From: Pseudoalteromonas nigrifaciens
GTDB lineage: Bacteria; Pseudomonadota; Gammaproteobacteria; Enterobacterales; Alteromonadaceae
NCBI RefSeq assembly: GCF_002221505.1
Contig: NZ_CP011036.1
Location: 1,488,001-1,552,000 of the forward strand
Direction of reading: 5' to 3'
DNA length: 64,000 nt
A model generated the notes under the pieces. The model saw only the letters and a program-made list of their open reading frames with translations, did not search any database and was not told where the DNA came from. A program made the translations under genes and the position numbers. Positions 8,350 through 18,360 of this stretch are shown in pieces; positions within the stretch are counted from its first letter, which is position 1; every line of letters begins with the position of its first letter.

Positions 8350-10932
8350 TTAAAATCTCATTTCTATTTTGCCGTAAACGTAGCGGCCATTAAAACCAAA
8401 TGGCGAAAAGCTTGAGTACGAAAATAAGCGTGAGAATGTAGTTACGTCATCAACTAGGTCGCGGGTTGGATCTGGGTATACATCAAAAATATTATTAGCA
8501 CCTAAGCTTACCGATACATTGTCAGTTACTGCGTAGGCTACATCTAAATCGGTGATCCATTTAGGTTTTAAAACCTCGTTACGCTGTGCAATATCCGATG
8601 GATCTTGGGTTTCGCCGTAGCGAGTGTTTCGTAGGGTGGCACGCCAATCATCCATAGTCCAAACCGCGCTTAAGTTATATTTATTACGCGGGGTACTTAC
8701 TTCAAAGCGACGTAGTTCGTTACCAGAAAATAAGTTGTCTTGATCAAACCCAGCGCCTTGCAGCTCTGCAGGTGGGGCAATAATGTCTGTTACTTGGTTT
8801 TTGCCATAGTTAAAGCCTAAATTAAATGCTACATCGCCGTAGTTATCTGTAATTAGGTTATATGAAGCAACCACATCAACACCGCGAGTTTTACTATCAA
8901 TAGCGTTTAAGAAAAATCGTCCTTGATTAGCCCCTGTACCTTCGAGTAAATCGGCAATAGCAGCGCCAGATAAGTTATTCGACAGTACAATACGGTCATC
9001 AATAAGTATTTGATAGTAATCTACCGATAAGCTGAAATTAAAGTCGGTTGACCAAGTAAAGCCTATTCCATAGTTGGTGGCTTCTTCGGCATCTAGGCCA
9101 GGTGATCCGAGTGCTTTTGCAACGTTACTGCTGGGTGCAAAAGTACCGGTTTGTGTGGGTTCACCATCAACAAATACAGTAGCAACTGAAGTAAAATGTT
9201 GTTGCTGTAGCGAAGGCGCTCTAAAACCGGTTGATACTGAGGCGCGCAGCGCTAAATCTTCGGTTAGTGTATAACGTGTGGCAATTTTACCGTTTAAGGT
9301 ATCACCAAAGTCAGAGTAATCTTCGTAACGCGCTGCAACGGTTAAGTTCCAGTTGTCGGTAATGTAGGCTTCTAAATCTACGTATAAGCTTACATTATGG
9401 CGGCTGTTATCGCTTGCCGATTCAGGGGTAAAGCCAGGGAACACTTGCGAGCCTGCTGAACCAAATGGGCCGTTCACTGGATCGGTTACTGCACCACCAG
9501 GGCCAAATGTACCTTGGGCATAAGAGGCTTCTTCGCCTGCTTGAATTTCGTAGCCTTCGCGGCGGTACTCAGCACCTACAGCAATGTTTAAGCCGCTGGC
9601 TAAAAAGTCGACATCAACCTCGCGGCTAAAATCAACATTAAGCGTAAGTTGGTCGTAGGTAAGTGTACCGGCATCAAAACGTGTTTGGCTGCTTGGCCCA
9701 TACGAGGTATTTACGCTATCTATTACACCAAATTCAAAGTCATCTAGCCCGTATACGGCAGATACATCGTAATTCCACTCACTCACAAAGCCTTTAACGC
9801 CCAATGCGAGAGAAAAGTCATTTATATCAGAGGTGATAACCGGTAAAAAGCCGTCGGGGTAAATTTCGGTGACGTTACGATCATCTTGCGCGCGGCGGTA
9901 AAAACCTCCACCTTCGCCTTCACGTTTACTATAAGAGCCAAAAGAATACAGTTCAGCGTTATTTGTTAGCTCATATCCTGCGTTATAAAAAACAGAAAAG
10001 TCTTCTACATTACCATTACCAAAATTATGATTGTAGCGATCCCAGGTTAACTCGCGTGGATCGAGTGCGCCATTTACGGAGCCATCATCTAAACGAGCGT
10101 AGTTTTCACGTTGGTCGTAGTCAGAGCGATTGGTTGAATGACGATCGCGATATTCGGTAGATATATTTAAAAAACCGTTATCGCCTAGCTCAAATCCCAT
10201 ATTGCCTTGCAGTGTTAACGTTTGACCATCGGTTAATGAACGGTCGCTCCCTTCGTTAAAGGCTAAATTACCATTGGCATCTTCTGATACCGATTTAAGT
10301 TCAGGCACGCCATCCATTTCGGTCATGTTTGCGCCATATATAGCCGATACAGAACCGCCACTACTGGCACTTTTAAGTACAATATTAATAACACCGGCTA
10401 TTGCGTCGGATCCATATTGTGCAGCAGCGCCATCACGCAGTACCTCAATTCGGGCAATAGCATTGGCCGGAATAGCATTTAAATCAACCGATGATGAGCC
10501 TCGACCCGTTGAGCCATTTAAATTAAGTAGCGCATTACTATGACGGCGCTTACCATTAACAAGGACTAAGGTATGATCGGGTGCTAAACCACGCAGTTGA
10601 GCTGGGCGTACATGGTCACTACCATCGGTAAGTGATGCTTGCGGAAAGTTAAAGCTAGGCAGTAAGCTACTAAGCAGGGCGTTGGTTTCGGTTTGGCCTG
10701 AGTTTTTAAGCGAATCGGCACCAATAATATCAATTGGAACTGGGCTGTCCTCTAGAGTTCGGCCTAGTCGGCGCGAGCCAATAACACTAATTTTTTCAAT
10801 ATTTGCCTCGGCTTGGGTGTCTTGCTCAGCAGCAGATGCGTACATAGAGCCCAGTAATGCCGCCGATACGCTTAGCGCGCACACAGTGAGTGGCGTTGAT
10901 TTTTGCAGTTTTAATAATAATTTATTATTCAT
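8350..10932 (-). CDS. TonB-dependent outer-membrane receptor
   Basis: 860-aa receptor. A signal peptide (LTVCALSVSAALLGSMYASA) is followed by a TonB-box-like stretch IEKISVIGSR, a plug domain (~residues 55-180: LRGLAPDHTLVLVNGKRRH, IPANAIARIEVLRDGAAAQY, GVINIVLK) and a ~680-residue beta-barrel ending in aromatic Phe (YVYGKIEMRF). It imports a large substrate with TonB/ExbBD energy. Asp/Asn-rich loops and the VNGKRRH plug are common in marine carbohydrate or peptide receptors, but the substrate is not determinable. ATG 10932 is preferred because GAGGG lies 7 nt upstream; the longer frame begins at TTG. Confidence 0.93.
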   Translation of the reverse strand: MNNKLLLKLQKSTPLTVCALSVSAALLGSMYASAAEQDTQAEANIEKISVIGSRRLGRTLEDSPVPIDIIGADSLKNSGQTETNALLSSLLPSFNFPQASLTDGSDHVRPAQLRGLAPDHTLVLVNGKRRHSNALLNLNGSTGRGSSSVDLNAIPANAIARIEVLRDGAAAQYGSDAIAGVINIVLKSASSGGSVSAIYGANMTEMDGVPELKSVSEDANGNLAFNEGSDRSLTDGQTLTLQGNMGFELGDNGFLNISTEYRDRHSTNRSDYDQRENYARLDDGSVNGALDPRELTWDRYNHNFGNGNVEDFSVFYNAGYELTNNAELYSFGSYSKREGEGGGFYRRAQDDRNVTEIYPDGFLPVITSDINDFSLALGVKGFVSEWNYDVSAVYGLDDFEFGVIDSVNTSYGPSSQTRFDAGTLTYDQLTLNVDFSREVDVDFLASGLNIAVGAEYRREGYEIQAGEEASYAQGTFGPGGAVTDPVNGPFGSAGSQVFPGFTPESASDNSRHNVSLYVDLEAYITDNWNLTVAARYEDYSDFGDTLNGKIATRYTLTEDLALRASVSTGFRAPSLQQQHFTSVATVFVDGEPTQTGTFAPSSNVAKALGSPGLDAEEATNYGIGFTWSTDFNFSLSVDYYQILIDDRIVLSNNLSGAAIADLLEGTGANQGRFFLNAIDSKTRGVDVVASYNLITDNYGDVAFNLGFNYGKNQVTDIIAPPAELQGAGFDQDNLFSGNELRRFEVSTPRNKYNLSAVWTMDDWRATLRNTRYGETQDPSDIAQRNEVLKPKWITDLDVAYAVTDNVSVSLGANNIFDVYPDPTRDLVDDVTTFSRLFSYSSFSPFGFNGRYVYGKIEMRF

Positions 10933-11016
10933 GTTGATTCCCTCATTCAAAAACGCAGTAAATTAGTTCAGTTAAATTGCAGTAACAATTGAGCTAATTA
11001 AAATTACAGCTTTTAA

Positions 11017-11060
11017 CATATACCCAAGCAGCAAAGGCAGTCAATTGAATAACATTCAAT
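11017..11060 (-). promoter_or_regulatory. promoter and operator-like palindrome of the TonB receptor
   Basis: On the minus strand TTGACT (11039-11044) is followed after 16 nt by TATATG (11017-11022), about 85 bp before the receptor start. Abutting the -35 is the perfect inverted repeat ATTGAAT-AAC-ATTCAAT (11044-11060). The location just upstream of the -35 suggests an activator or repressor site; the protein is unknown. Confidence 0.45.
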
Positions 11061-11149
11061 AAACATAATGTTTACTTGAAAGTGAGGGGGTTAATGATAG
11101 AAATTTATTTTATTAGCTATAACTCACTACATTGTTTACTAGATATAAC

Positions 11150-11458
11150 TCACCACTTTATTTTTCCAATGAGCATATCTTTAAACATAACCCAGTCGCC
11201 CCACAAACTGTAAAAAGGGTGCTTGAAGGTAGCGGGTCTGTTTTTTTCAAAAAAGAAATGCCCAACCCAGGCAAAACCATAGCCAATTACTGGTAACAAC
11301 CACAATAAAGGGTATTGCGATTTAAGCACCGCTACGCCAATAACAAAAAGCACTAAAGTGCTGCCAATAAAGTGCAAGCGTCGGCACGTAATGTTGCGGT
11401 GCTCTGTTAAGTAGTAGGGGTAAAATGCTTTAAAGCTATTAAATTTAGGGCTGGGCAT
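11150..11458 (-). CDS. small Mpo1-like protein (DUF962)
   Basis: 102-aa protein with the complete short-form DUF962 pattern: YYLTEHRNITCRRLHFIGST, two hydrophobic helices, then GHFFFEKNRPATFKHPFYSL and GD near the C-terminus. His residues in the HRN, RLHFIG and GHFFFEKNRP segments are the likely metal ligands by comparison with fungal Mpo1. It is a shorter and more typical member than the one at 1627-2130. It is transcribed divergently from the prolyl oligopeptidase gene and is probably monocistronic. Function in bacteria is unproven. Confidence 0.9.
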   Translation of the reverse strand: MPSPKFNSFKAFYPYYLTEHRNITCRRLHFIGSTLVLFVIGVAVLKSQYPLLWLLPVIGYGFAWVGHFFFEKNRPATFKHPFYSLWGDWVMFKDMLIGKIKW

Positions 11459-11616
11459 GTATTGCTCTTATTTATTTATGCTGCGTAATCTTATTAAAGC
11501 CTAAATTTACACTTGTTTACAGCGACAAGTGGTATTGAACGTATCTAGGTAGACAAACTTGCTTAAAGTTAATAACTTAGGCCTACTATTAAAAATCAAT
11601 AATAATGGAACGATAA

Positions 11617-13773
11617 ATGTTTAAACAAACCCTAGCATGTGCTGTTCTTGTAGCACTTAGTGGCTGTTCAGAGCCAGCTAATACCGCAACTAATAAAGAA
11701 GCTAAAGCACCCATGAGCCAAGCAAATTCAGTAAACTACCCTGTAACTAAAAAGGGTAATGTAGTAGATAACTACTTTGGCGAAACACTGGCCGACCCAT
11801 ATCGCTGGTTAGAAGATGATATGAGCGCAGAGACTGCCAGCTGGGTTAAAGCACAAAACAAGGTAACCTTTTCGTATTTAGAGCAAATTCCTTATCGCGA
11901 TAAGTTAAAGCAGCGTCTTGAAAAGTTAATGAACTACGAAAAAATAGGCGCTCCCTTTACCGAGGGCGATTACACCTACTTTTATAAAAACGATGGCCTG
12001 CAAAACCAGTATGTTTTATATCGCAGTAAAGAGGGTGGTGACGTTGAGGTGTTTTTAGATCCAAACACGTTTAGCGACGATGGCACTACGTCTATGTCGG
12101 GGTTGTCGTTTTCAAAAGATGGCTCATTACTCGCGTATCAAATATCTCAAGGTGGCAGTGATTGGCGCAAAATTATTATTATAGACACGCAAACTAAAGA
12201 GCAAGTGGAGCAGGCTTTAGTTGATGTGAAATTTAGTGGCATAGACTGGTTAGGCAACGAGGGTTTTTATTATTCTAGCTACGATAAACCTGAAGGCAGT
12301 GAGTTGTCGGCTAAAACCGATCAACATAAAGTGTACTATCACACCTTAGGATCTGATCAAGCAACCGATAAGCTGGTATTTGGCGCAACCGATGAGCAAA
12401 AGCATCGTTATGTAGGAGCAGATGTAACGCATGATGGCCGTTATTTACTTATTTCTGCCAGTACTTCTACTTCGGGTAATAAGCTATTTATTAAAGACTT
12501 AACTCAAAAAGACAGCGAGTTTGTGACTATTGTAGGAAACACTGACTCAGATACATCGGTTATTGATAACGAAGGTAGCAAGCTGTTTTTAGTGACTAAC
12601 TTAAATGCCCCAAATCAAAAAGTAGTGACGGTAGATGCAGCTGATCCTGGCCCGCAAAACTGGCAAGACTTTATTCCCGAAACCGAAAATGTATTAAAGC
12701 TTACTAAAGGCGGTGATACCTTTTTTGCAAATTACATGGTTGATGCTATTTCAAAAGTGAAACAGTACAACAAAAAGGGTGAGCTAATTCGCGATATTAC
12801 CTTACCGGGTGTGGGCACTGCGGGTGGCTTTAGTGGCAAAAAAGAGCAAACAACGCTGTATTACTCTTTTACCAATTATAAAACCCCAGGAACGACTTAT
12901 ACGTTTGATGTAACTACGGGAGAGTCGGGTGTTTATCGTAAATCTGGGGTTGATTTTAATAGTGACGATTACACCTCTGAGCAAGTGTTTTATAACTCAA
13001 AAGACGGCACTAAAGTACCTATGATAATTACCTACAAAAACGGTATAAAGTTAGATGGTTCAAACCCAACTATTTTATATGGTTATGGTGGTTTTAATAT
13101 TAGCTTAACGCCAAGCTTTAGCCCAACCACTGCCGCTTGGCTTGAACAAGGCGGTGTGTATGCGGTCGCCAATATTCGCGGTGGTGGTGAGTACGGGAAA
13201 GAGTGGCACAATGCGGGCACTAAATTACAAAAACAAAATGTATTTGATGACTTTATTGCCGCAGCTGAGTATTTACAAAGCAAAAAGTACACATCTAAAC
13301 AGCGCTTAGCTCTGCGTGGCGGCTCAAATGGTGGCTTATTGGTAGGCGCAGTTATGACCCAGCGACCTGATTTATTTCAAGTGGCGCTGCCGGCTGTAGG
13401 CGTACTCGATATGCTGCGTTACCATACATTTACTGCAGGCGCAGGCTGGGCGTACGATTATGGAACCAGTGAGCAAAGCAAAGAAATGTTTACTTACATA
13501 AAAAACTACTCACCGCTGCATAATGTAAAAGCGGGCATAGAATACCCTGCAACTATGATAACAACAGGGGATCATGACGATAGAGTAGTGCCTTCGCACT
13601 CATTTAAATTTGCTGCGCAGTTACAAGCTAAACAAGCGGGTACAAACCCTACGCTTATTCGTATTGAAACAAACGCCGGACATGGTGCAGGCACACCAAC
13701 GAGTAAAATTATTGATTTGTACGCCGATATGTATGGCTTTACGCTTTATAACATGGGAGTTAAGTCTCTTTAA
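11617..13773 (+). CDS. prolyl oligopeptidase-family lipoprotein (S9A)
   Basis: 718-aa serine peptidase cutting after proline in short peptides. A lipoprotein signal ends at the lipobox LSGC (Cys17), so it is likely tethered in the periplasm. Residues ~80-440 form the seven-bladed propeller (opening DPYRWLED). The alpha/beta hydrolase domain has the nucleophile Ser in [12 protein letters not shown], the Asp in [13 protein letters not shown] and the His in [20 protein letters not shown] and [10 protein letters not shown] are S9A hallmarks. The gene has its own promoter region and ends at a strong terminator. Confidence 0.95.
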   Translation: MFKQTLACAVLVALSGCSEPANTATNKEAKAPMSQANSVNYPVTKKGNVVDNYFGETLADPYRWLEDDMSAETASWVKAQNKVTFSYLEQIPYRDKLKQRLEKLMNYEKIGAPFTEGDYTYFYKNDGLQNQYVLYRSKEGGDVEVFLDPNTFSDDGTTSMSGLSFSKDGSLLAYQISQGGSDWRKIIIIDTQTKEQVEQALVDVKFSGIDWLGNEGFYYSSYDKPEGSELSAKTDQHKVYYHTLGSDQATDKLVFGATDEQKHRYVGADVTHDGRYLLISASTSTSGNKLFIKDLTQKDSEFVTIVGNTDSDTSVIDNEGSKLFLVTNLNAPNQKVVTVDAADPGPQNWQDFIPETENVLKLTKGGDTFFANYMVDAISKVKQYNKKGELIRDITLPGVGTAGGFSGKKEQTTLYYSFTNYKTPGTTYTFDVTTGESGVYRKSGVDFNSDDYTSEQVFYNSKDGTKVPMIITYKNGIKLDGSNPTILYGYGGFNISLTPSFSPTTAAWLEQGGVYAVANIRGGGEYGKEWHNAGTKLQKQNVFDDFIAAAEYLQSKKYTSKQRLALRGGSNGGLLVGAVMTQRPDLFQVALPAVGVLDMLRYHTFTAGAGWAYDYGTSEQSKEMFTYIKNYSPLHNVKAGIEYPATMITTGDHDDRVVPSHSFKFAAQLQAKQAGTNPTLIRIETNAGHGAGTPTSKIIDLYADMYGFTLYNMGVKSL

Positions 13774-13803
13774 TTACGACTTTTTCAAAGTGAAGTAACC
13801 ACA

Positions 13804-13837
13804 AAAAAACCGAGTAAATAAACTTACTCGGTTTTTT
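13804..13837. terminator. bidirectional terminator between the peptidase and dGTPase-like genes
   Basis: AAAAAACCGAGTAA (13804-13817) pairs perfectly with TTACTCGGTTTTTT (13824-13837); 14-bp stem, 6-nt loop, with poly-A and poly-T flanks, between converging genes. Confidence 0.93.
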
Positions 13838-13860
13838 ATTAATCGTTTATAAGCCACTCA

Positions 13861-15153
13861 TTATTGAACAGGTGAAAACAGCCGTTGATAGGTTTTATAG
13901 GCGTATTCATCACTCATACCACTGAGGTAATCGCAAATAATACGCATACCTTGGTTTTGTTTTTGCGCCTCTATGTACTGGGCTTGCGTGGTTTCGGGTA
14001 ATAACCGCAGCGGATCGCTTGCAAAAGCGGTAAATAATTCAATCAGTAGATTTTGCCCTTTAAACTCAATTTGTTGCATTTTAGGGTTGCGAATTAAGCG
14101 CTGAAACACAAAGTGTTTAAGTATTTGCAGTACACTTTCGTACTGAGTTTCTAGCTTGGCTGTGTATTTTAAAATAGGGCATTCGAACGCTTCGTTTTGC
14201 ACATCTAAATGAATATGAATGATAAAGGTATTAACCAGCTCGCCTATGGCATCTTTGCGCTCAAAATCATGCTTTGAAAACAGTCGTAAAGTGAGTGATT
14301 CAAGCATATCGTTTAACCAGCTAAAGTTAAGCGCCTGCAGTTGTGGTAAAGCATGGGTTTGCCAATCATCAAGAGTAAGTACTTTGGTGGCTATGGCATC
14401 TTCTAGGTCGTGTACCGCATAGGCTATATCGTCGGCGTGCTCCATTATGGCGCTATCGAGCGACTTATAGCTGGTTTTAGCGCGGTACTTATCTATTGCC
14501 GTGTGGTTACTTAACAAGCTTTTATCGTTTTGACTCAAGGGCTCTACTATCCAATTGAATATAGCCGCATCGTCGTTATATAAGCCTTTAGCTGGTCGCC
14601 AATCGTCTGCTTTAATAAATGCACGCTCAGGGTTTGCTTTAGGGATAGTGTGCCAAAGCTTATTTATAAATGCAGGGTATTTTATAAAGCCCAATAAGGT
14701 GCGGCGGGTAAGGTTCATACCATGGCCGTCGCTGTATGGTTCAAGCTTGGCAACAATACGCAGCGTTTGCGCGTTGCCTTCAAAACCACCGTGATCGCGC
14801 ATCATATAATTAAGTGCAATTTCGCCGCCATGACCAAACGGCGGGTGGCCAATGTCGTGGGCTAAGCATAGGGTTTCTAGTAATCCGGTTGACGGAAAAT
14901 GGCTAAAGTCGCTGTGTTGTACTTTTAAATGGCGCAGTATGCCGGTGCCAATTTGCGACACTTCTAATGAGTGAGTAAGGCGAGTACGGTAAAAGTCGTT
15001 TAAGCCAATACCCATAATTTGGGTTTTAGCTTGCAGACGCCTAAACGCAGCAGCATGAATAATACGTGAGCGATCAACCTGCCACGGTGAGCGATTATCA
15101 TTAGGGCGGTGTTTATATTGTTCTATAATTCGGCTTTGCCACTGTTTGTCCAT
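13861..15153 (-). CDS. dGTP triphosphohydrolase-like HD-domain protein
   Basis: 430-aa HD-superfamily protein of the deoxyguanosinetriphosphate triphosphohydrolase (dGTPase) group, hydrolysing dNTPs to deoxynucleoside and tripolyphosphate. Signatures are DRSRIIHAAAFRRLQAKTQI, the metal-site His in RTRLTHSLEVSQIG, the HD pair in LAHDIGHPPFGHGGE, and a later MEHADDIAYAVHDLED that supplies the last Asp. It matches the shorter (~430-450 aa) anti-phosphatase subgroup rather than E. coli Dgt (505 aa). Likely cytosolic nucleotide-pool control. It is a single gene, divergent from the Bax-like operon. Confidence 0.92.
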   Translation of the reverse strand: MDKQWQSRIIEQYKHRPNDNRSPWQVDRSRIIHAAAFRRLQAKTQIMGIGLNDFYRTRLTHSLEVSQIGTGILRHLKVQHSDFSHFPSTGLLETLCLAHDIGHPPFGHGGEIALNYMMRDHGGFEGNAQTLRIVAKLEPYSDGHGMNLTRRTLLGFIKYPAFINKLWHTIPKANPERAFIKADDWRPAKGLYNDDAAIFNWIVEPLSQNDKSLLSNHTAIDKYRAKTSYKSLDSAIMEHADDIAYAVHDLEDAIATKVLTLDDWQTHALPQLQALNFSWLNDMLESLTLRLFSKHDFERKDAIGELVNTFIIHIHLDVQNEAFECPILKYTAKLETQYESVLQILKHFVFQRLIRNPKMQQIEFKGQNLLIELFTAFASDPLRLLPETTQAQYIEAQKQNQGMRIICDYLSGMSDEYAYKTYQRLFSPVQ

Positions 15154-15339
15154 ACTACTGACTCGTAATTAGTTAATAACGTTAGAATATACCCATGAAC
15201 TATAAATTGCGAGTGCACACGTTGTACGGTATTTGCGCAGTTAGTGAAAGTTCGCCTTTATAAAGTGGCTTAGGTATAATAACGCTTCGTATGTATGTGC
15301 ATTACCCATACATAATTTAAAGTTTTATTGAGAGAGTAC

Positions 15340-16149
15340 ATGTTAAAAAACATTATAAAGTTTATATTAGCCGCACTTTTTATTTGGGCACTGGCGTTTC
15401 CTTTTTTACAAAGTGACGAGAGTGGTTCAGATGAACAAACAAGTTCAGAGCAATCTAAAAAGCAAAAGAAAAAAGAAAAACCGCTGCACAGTGTAACGCT
15501 ACCAAAGTTTTCTGAGTTTGCGGATGTAAAAGATAAAAAGCGGGCATTTTTTAACTTTATTAAACCGCATGTAGAAGCCGAAAATAAAAAGATTTTACAA
15601 CAACGCGCTAATTTAGAAATTGCTCGAATGATGCTTGAAAACGACTTACCGTTAGATGAAAAACAAAGCAATGATATTGTTAAAATATTAAAGTCGTACG
15701 ACCTACCCACAACAATAGATAGCTTTACGCTTAAACAAGCACTTCGCCGTGTAGACGTGATCCCTAAAGAACTAGCCCTAATGCAAGCTGCTAATGAGTC
15801 TGCGTGGGGAACATCGCGATTTGCACGTATTGGCCTGAACTTTTTTGGCCAGTGGTGTTATTCAAAAGGCTGCGGTATGGTCCCTGGTAGACGCGATACC
15901 GGTGCTGCACATGAAGTGGCTGCGTTTAAGTCAGTGCGTGCTGCGGTTAGTTCTTACTTTAAAAATATAAACACCCATAATGCTTATAAAGAGCTGCGAT
16001 CTATTCGCGAAAACCTACGCTTAGAACAACAACCCATAGCAGCAACATTATTAACTCAGGGTTTAATGTCGTATTCAGAGCGTGGTGAAGCGTATATAGA
16101 AGAGCTAAACACTATGATTAACCAAAATAGAGCCTACTTTGATGAATAA
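15340..16149 (+). CDS. Bax-like glucosaminidase-domain protein
   Basis: 269-aa protein with an N-terminal signal anchor (LKNIIKFILAALFIWALAFP), a charged linker (SEQSKKQKKKEK) and a glucosaminidase (GH73-like) domain from ~residue 120. The catalytic Glu is in LMQAANESAWGTSRFA; further family motifs are NFFGQWCYSKGCG and AAFKSVRAAVSSYFKNINTH. It should act on peptidoglycan glycan strands in the periplasm. ATG 15340 is used, with GAGAG 6-7 nt upstream. It overlaps the next gene by 8 bp, indicating an operon. Confidence 0.9.
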   Translation: MLKNIIKFILAALFIWALAFPFLQSDESGSDEQTSSEQSKKQKKKEKPLHSVTLPKFSEFADVKDKKRAFFNFIKPHVEAENKKILQQRANLEIARMMLENDLPLDEKQSNDIVKILKSYDLPTTIDSFTLKQALRRVDVIPKELALMQAANESAWGTSRFARIGLNFFGQWCYSKGCGMVPGRRDTGAAHEVAAFKSVRAAVSSYFKNINTHNAYKELRSIRENLRLEQQPIAATLLTQGLMSYSERGEAYIEELNTMINQNRAYFDE

Positions 16150-16810
16150 AAGTGTATTAAATATAATGACAGCACTGTCGTTAACACTACTGAGTGTTAC
16201 CGCATTAAATGCCTCTGCTAGAGAGTTTGTAATGTCGTACGATGGCTTTTACGATCGCTTAAAAGTGGTTAATAAAGGTGATTTTCAATATGCGCGAGTT
16301 AATTTTTATATTAGCGATATTGGCACTAACGAAGCCTGTGCAATTAAAAGTGGCACAATTTTAACCGAAAATAACGAATACCCGCTCAATTACACCGAAC
16401 AAGCGCAATTATTACTGCCTTTTGATAAGCAACTTGATACAGATAAAGCGGTTATTGTGGTGCAACCGCAAAATCCGGTACATGACTGTCAGTTAAAATT
16501 ACAAATAGAAGCGAATGAACTTGAAGGTTTAAGCTTTACTAAACAGTCGTTATTTACTATACACACTGAACTTGACGAACTGTTGGCTGATTTATCGGGA
16601 TTTTTTGTTAGCAAATTAATGTGGTTTTTATTACCAGAACAAAAAGGCGTAGTTGTTACCTTTAAAAAGCCAATGCATTTTGATGATGAAAGCATTGAGT
16701 GTAAAAAATCAGTGTGCTATTTCGCTGTTGCAGACAATTGGCAAGACGATACCAAAGAATTAGCTGATATAGCAGATGTTATAAAAGTAACACCTTGGAT
16801 AACTAAATAA
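16142..16810 (+). CDS. DUF2987 exported protein
   Basis: 222-aa protein with a Sec signal peptide (LNIMTALSLTLLSVTALNASA). The mature part begins REFVMSYDGFYDRLKVVNKG, the pattern of DUF2987, a family of periplasmic proteins in Vibrio, Shewanella and relatives. Four cysteines, at ACAIKS, VHDCQL, ECKKS and VCYFAV, may form two disulfides. The start overlaps the Bax-like gene by 8 bp, so translation is probably coupled and both may act in the envelope. No enzymatic motif is seen. The gene ends before a terminator. Confidence 0.85.
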   Translation: MNKSVLNIMTALSLTLLSVTALNASAREFVMSYDGFYDRLKVVNKGDFQYARVNFYISDIGTNEACAIKSGTILTENNEYPLNYTEQAQLLLPFDKQLDTDKAVIVVQPQNPVHDCQLKLQIEANELEGLSFTKQSLFTIHTELDELLADLSGFFVSKLMWFLLPEQKGVVVTFKKPMHFDDESIECKKSVCYFAVADNWQDDTKELADIADVIKVTPWITK

Positions 16811-16834
16811 ATATAATTTTATAAAAAATTATTT

Positions 16835-16857
16835 AAAGCGGCTTTTGCCGCTTTTTT
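16835..16857 (+). terminator. intrinsic terminator of the bax-like operon
   Basis: AAAGCGGC (16835-16842), loop TTTT, GCCGCTTT (16847-16854) followed by further Ts, 24 nt after the DUF2987 stop. Confidence 0.9.
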
Positions 16858-17040
16858 ATTTAGTAACCTTAACTCTGGTTAAGAGATTTACTAACGTATT
16901 GAATCATAGTTATATTTAGCTTTATTTTCTCTAGCCAGAGATTTTCAGTGAATTCAACGCAGTTAGCGCTGAAAATAGCTGCTTGAGATAGGTTTATTAT
17001 CCGCAGTTGAGGTTATTTAGTAACCTTAACTCTGGTTAAG
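16856..17040. repeat. 28-bp direct repeats flanking a palindromic 129-bp core
   Basis: An identical 28-nt block (TTATTTAGTAACC, then TTAACTCTGGTTAAG) occurs at 16856-16883 and 17013-17040. The core holds the inverted pair ATTTTCAGTG (16941-16950) / CGCTGAAAAT (16967-16976), and the right copy can fold back on CCGCAGTTGAGGTTA (17001-17015) with 12 of 15 positions matched. The right copy supplies the stop codon of the diguanylate cyclase gene (17036-17038). A small non-autonomous element or interspersed repeat is the simplest reading. A related sequence, TAACCTGAACTCAGATTA, occurs in the hairpin at 37211-37242. Confidence 0.65.
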
Positions 17041-18220
17041 TATTATATTGCGGACGTGTTGGCTTGCGAGAAGAGGTGTGATCGTATTGGCTAACTACTT
17101 TGTCGCGGCCTGTTTCTTTTGCAAGGTATAGGTGTTTGTCGGCGTGTAATAGTAGCTCTTTTAAATTTAGCTGGTTAATAGTGGTACTACTAACACCGGC
17201 ACTAACAGACAGAGGAATGGATTGATCATTACAATAAAATGGTTGCTGACGAATATTAAAGCTTAATTGCTCTGCCAAGGTATTTGCTTGCTCAAGCGTA
17301 TAACCATTAAGCAATACTGCAAACTCTTCTCCCCCAATTCGCGCTGTTATGCCAATATTCATAAATAATTGGCTGATATGTTGCGCTATCCATTTTAATG
17401 CTTGGTCGCCTACATCATGGCCATATTTATCGTTTACACGTTTAAAAAAATCTATATCTAACATAATTAAAGCAAGGGTATGATTTTTATCGGCTGTATT
17501 GGCTTTAATGTTTTTACAGGTAGAGAAAAATCCGCGGCGATTTAATAATTGCGTTAACGAATCATTGTTTGCCAAGTTAATCAGCTTAGATTCTGAATTT
17601 GCAAAAATAATAAAAGGCAAAATTAAAGCGCAGAGTGTGGTAATAAAAAGGTGCGCTATTAATAGTATGTGTAACTGGGGCTTAAAGTCATCATTATTTG
17701 AGGTTATAAAGGGGAGCAACAATAAAATAACTTGTCCTAACATCACTAAGCTATGTGTTACTAAGCCTATTATAAGTAATCGTTGCTGTAATTTAGCAAC
17801 GCAGTGTGTTTTTAATAAAATAAAAGCGCCGTATAAAAATAAAATGGCAACAATAAAGCTTGTTAATATTTGGCTTAAAACATGATTGTATACAAACACG
17901 AGTAATAAAGCGCACAAGCCATAAAGGTAAGCCAAAGGCGTTAAGTTTATTACAGCTTTGTTGTTAAACTTATTTAAGCCGATTACAAGTAATAGTGGGC
18001 TCAGTATAATAAATAGGTTTGCAAGGTAGTGAGTTAGGCATGGGAGGTTTAGCTCTTCTTTAAAGCTCACAAGTAAAATAGCAGTGGCAAACGAGATACA
18101 AGCACCACCAAATAACAAAAAGCTAGTTGTTTTTTTGTGCAGGTAAAAAGAAGTAAACAGTATACCTATCAGTAAGTTGAAAATAAAAGATAGGCTAGTT
18201 ATAGTTGGTAAGTGCAGCAT
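17036..18220 (-). CDS. membrane diguanylate cyclase (GGDEF)
   Basis: 394-aa protein with about six N-terminal transmembrane helices (~residues 5-215) and a C-terminal GGDEF domain (~residues 225-385). The active-site loop reads ARIGGEEFAVLL, and MLDIDFFKRVNDKYGHDVGD supplies the metal- and substrate-binding residues, so it should make c-di-GMP from GTP. No RxxD inhibitory site precedes the GGEEF. ATG 18220 is taken; the longer frame begins at TTG. The C-terminal tail (TSSRKPTRPQYNT) runs into the repeat element at 16856-17040, whose bases provide the stop, so the original C-terminus may have been altered. Confidence 0.92.
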   Translation of the reverse strand: MLHLPTITSLSFIFNLLIGILFTSFYLHKKTTSFLLFGGACISFATAILLVSFKEELNLPCLTHYLANLFIILSPLLLVIGLNKFNNKAVINLTPLAYLYGLCALLLVFVYNHVLSQILTSFIVAILFLYGAFILLKTHCVAKLQQRLLIIGLVTHSLVMLGQVILLLLPFITSNNDDFKPQLHILLIAHLFITTLCALILPFIIFANSESKLINLANNDSLTQLLNRRGFFSTCKNIKANTADKNHTLALIMLDIDFFKRVNDKYGHDVGDQALKWIAQHISQLFMNIGITARIGGEEFAVLLNGYTLEQANTLAEQLSFNIRQQPFYCNDQSIPLSVSAGVSSTTINQLNLKELLLHADKHLYLAKETGRDKVVSQYDHTSSRKPTRPQYNT

Positions 18221-18360
18221 GTTGTAAGTACTCTTAAATATAAAGTGGCAGAGCAATTCGCTGCGTCCGTGTATTATATACTGTTATAAAATTTAAAAAA
18301 TCGTTGTAAAGCATTGTATTTATAACTAAATAAGTATTTATAAATGCTGAATGACTGTGC

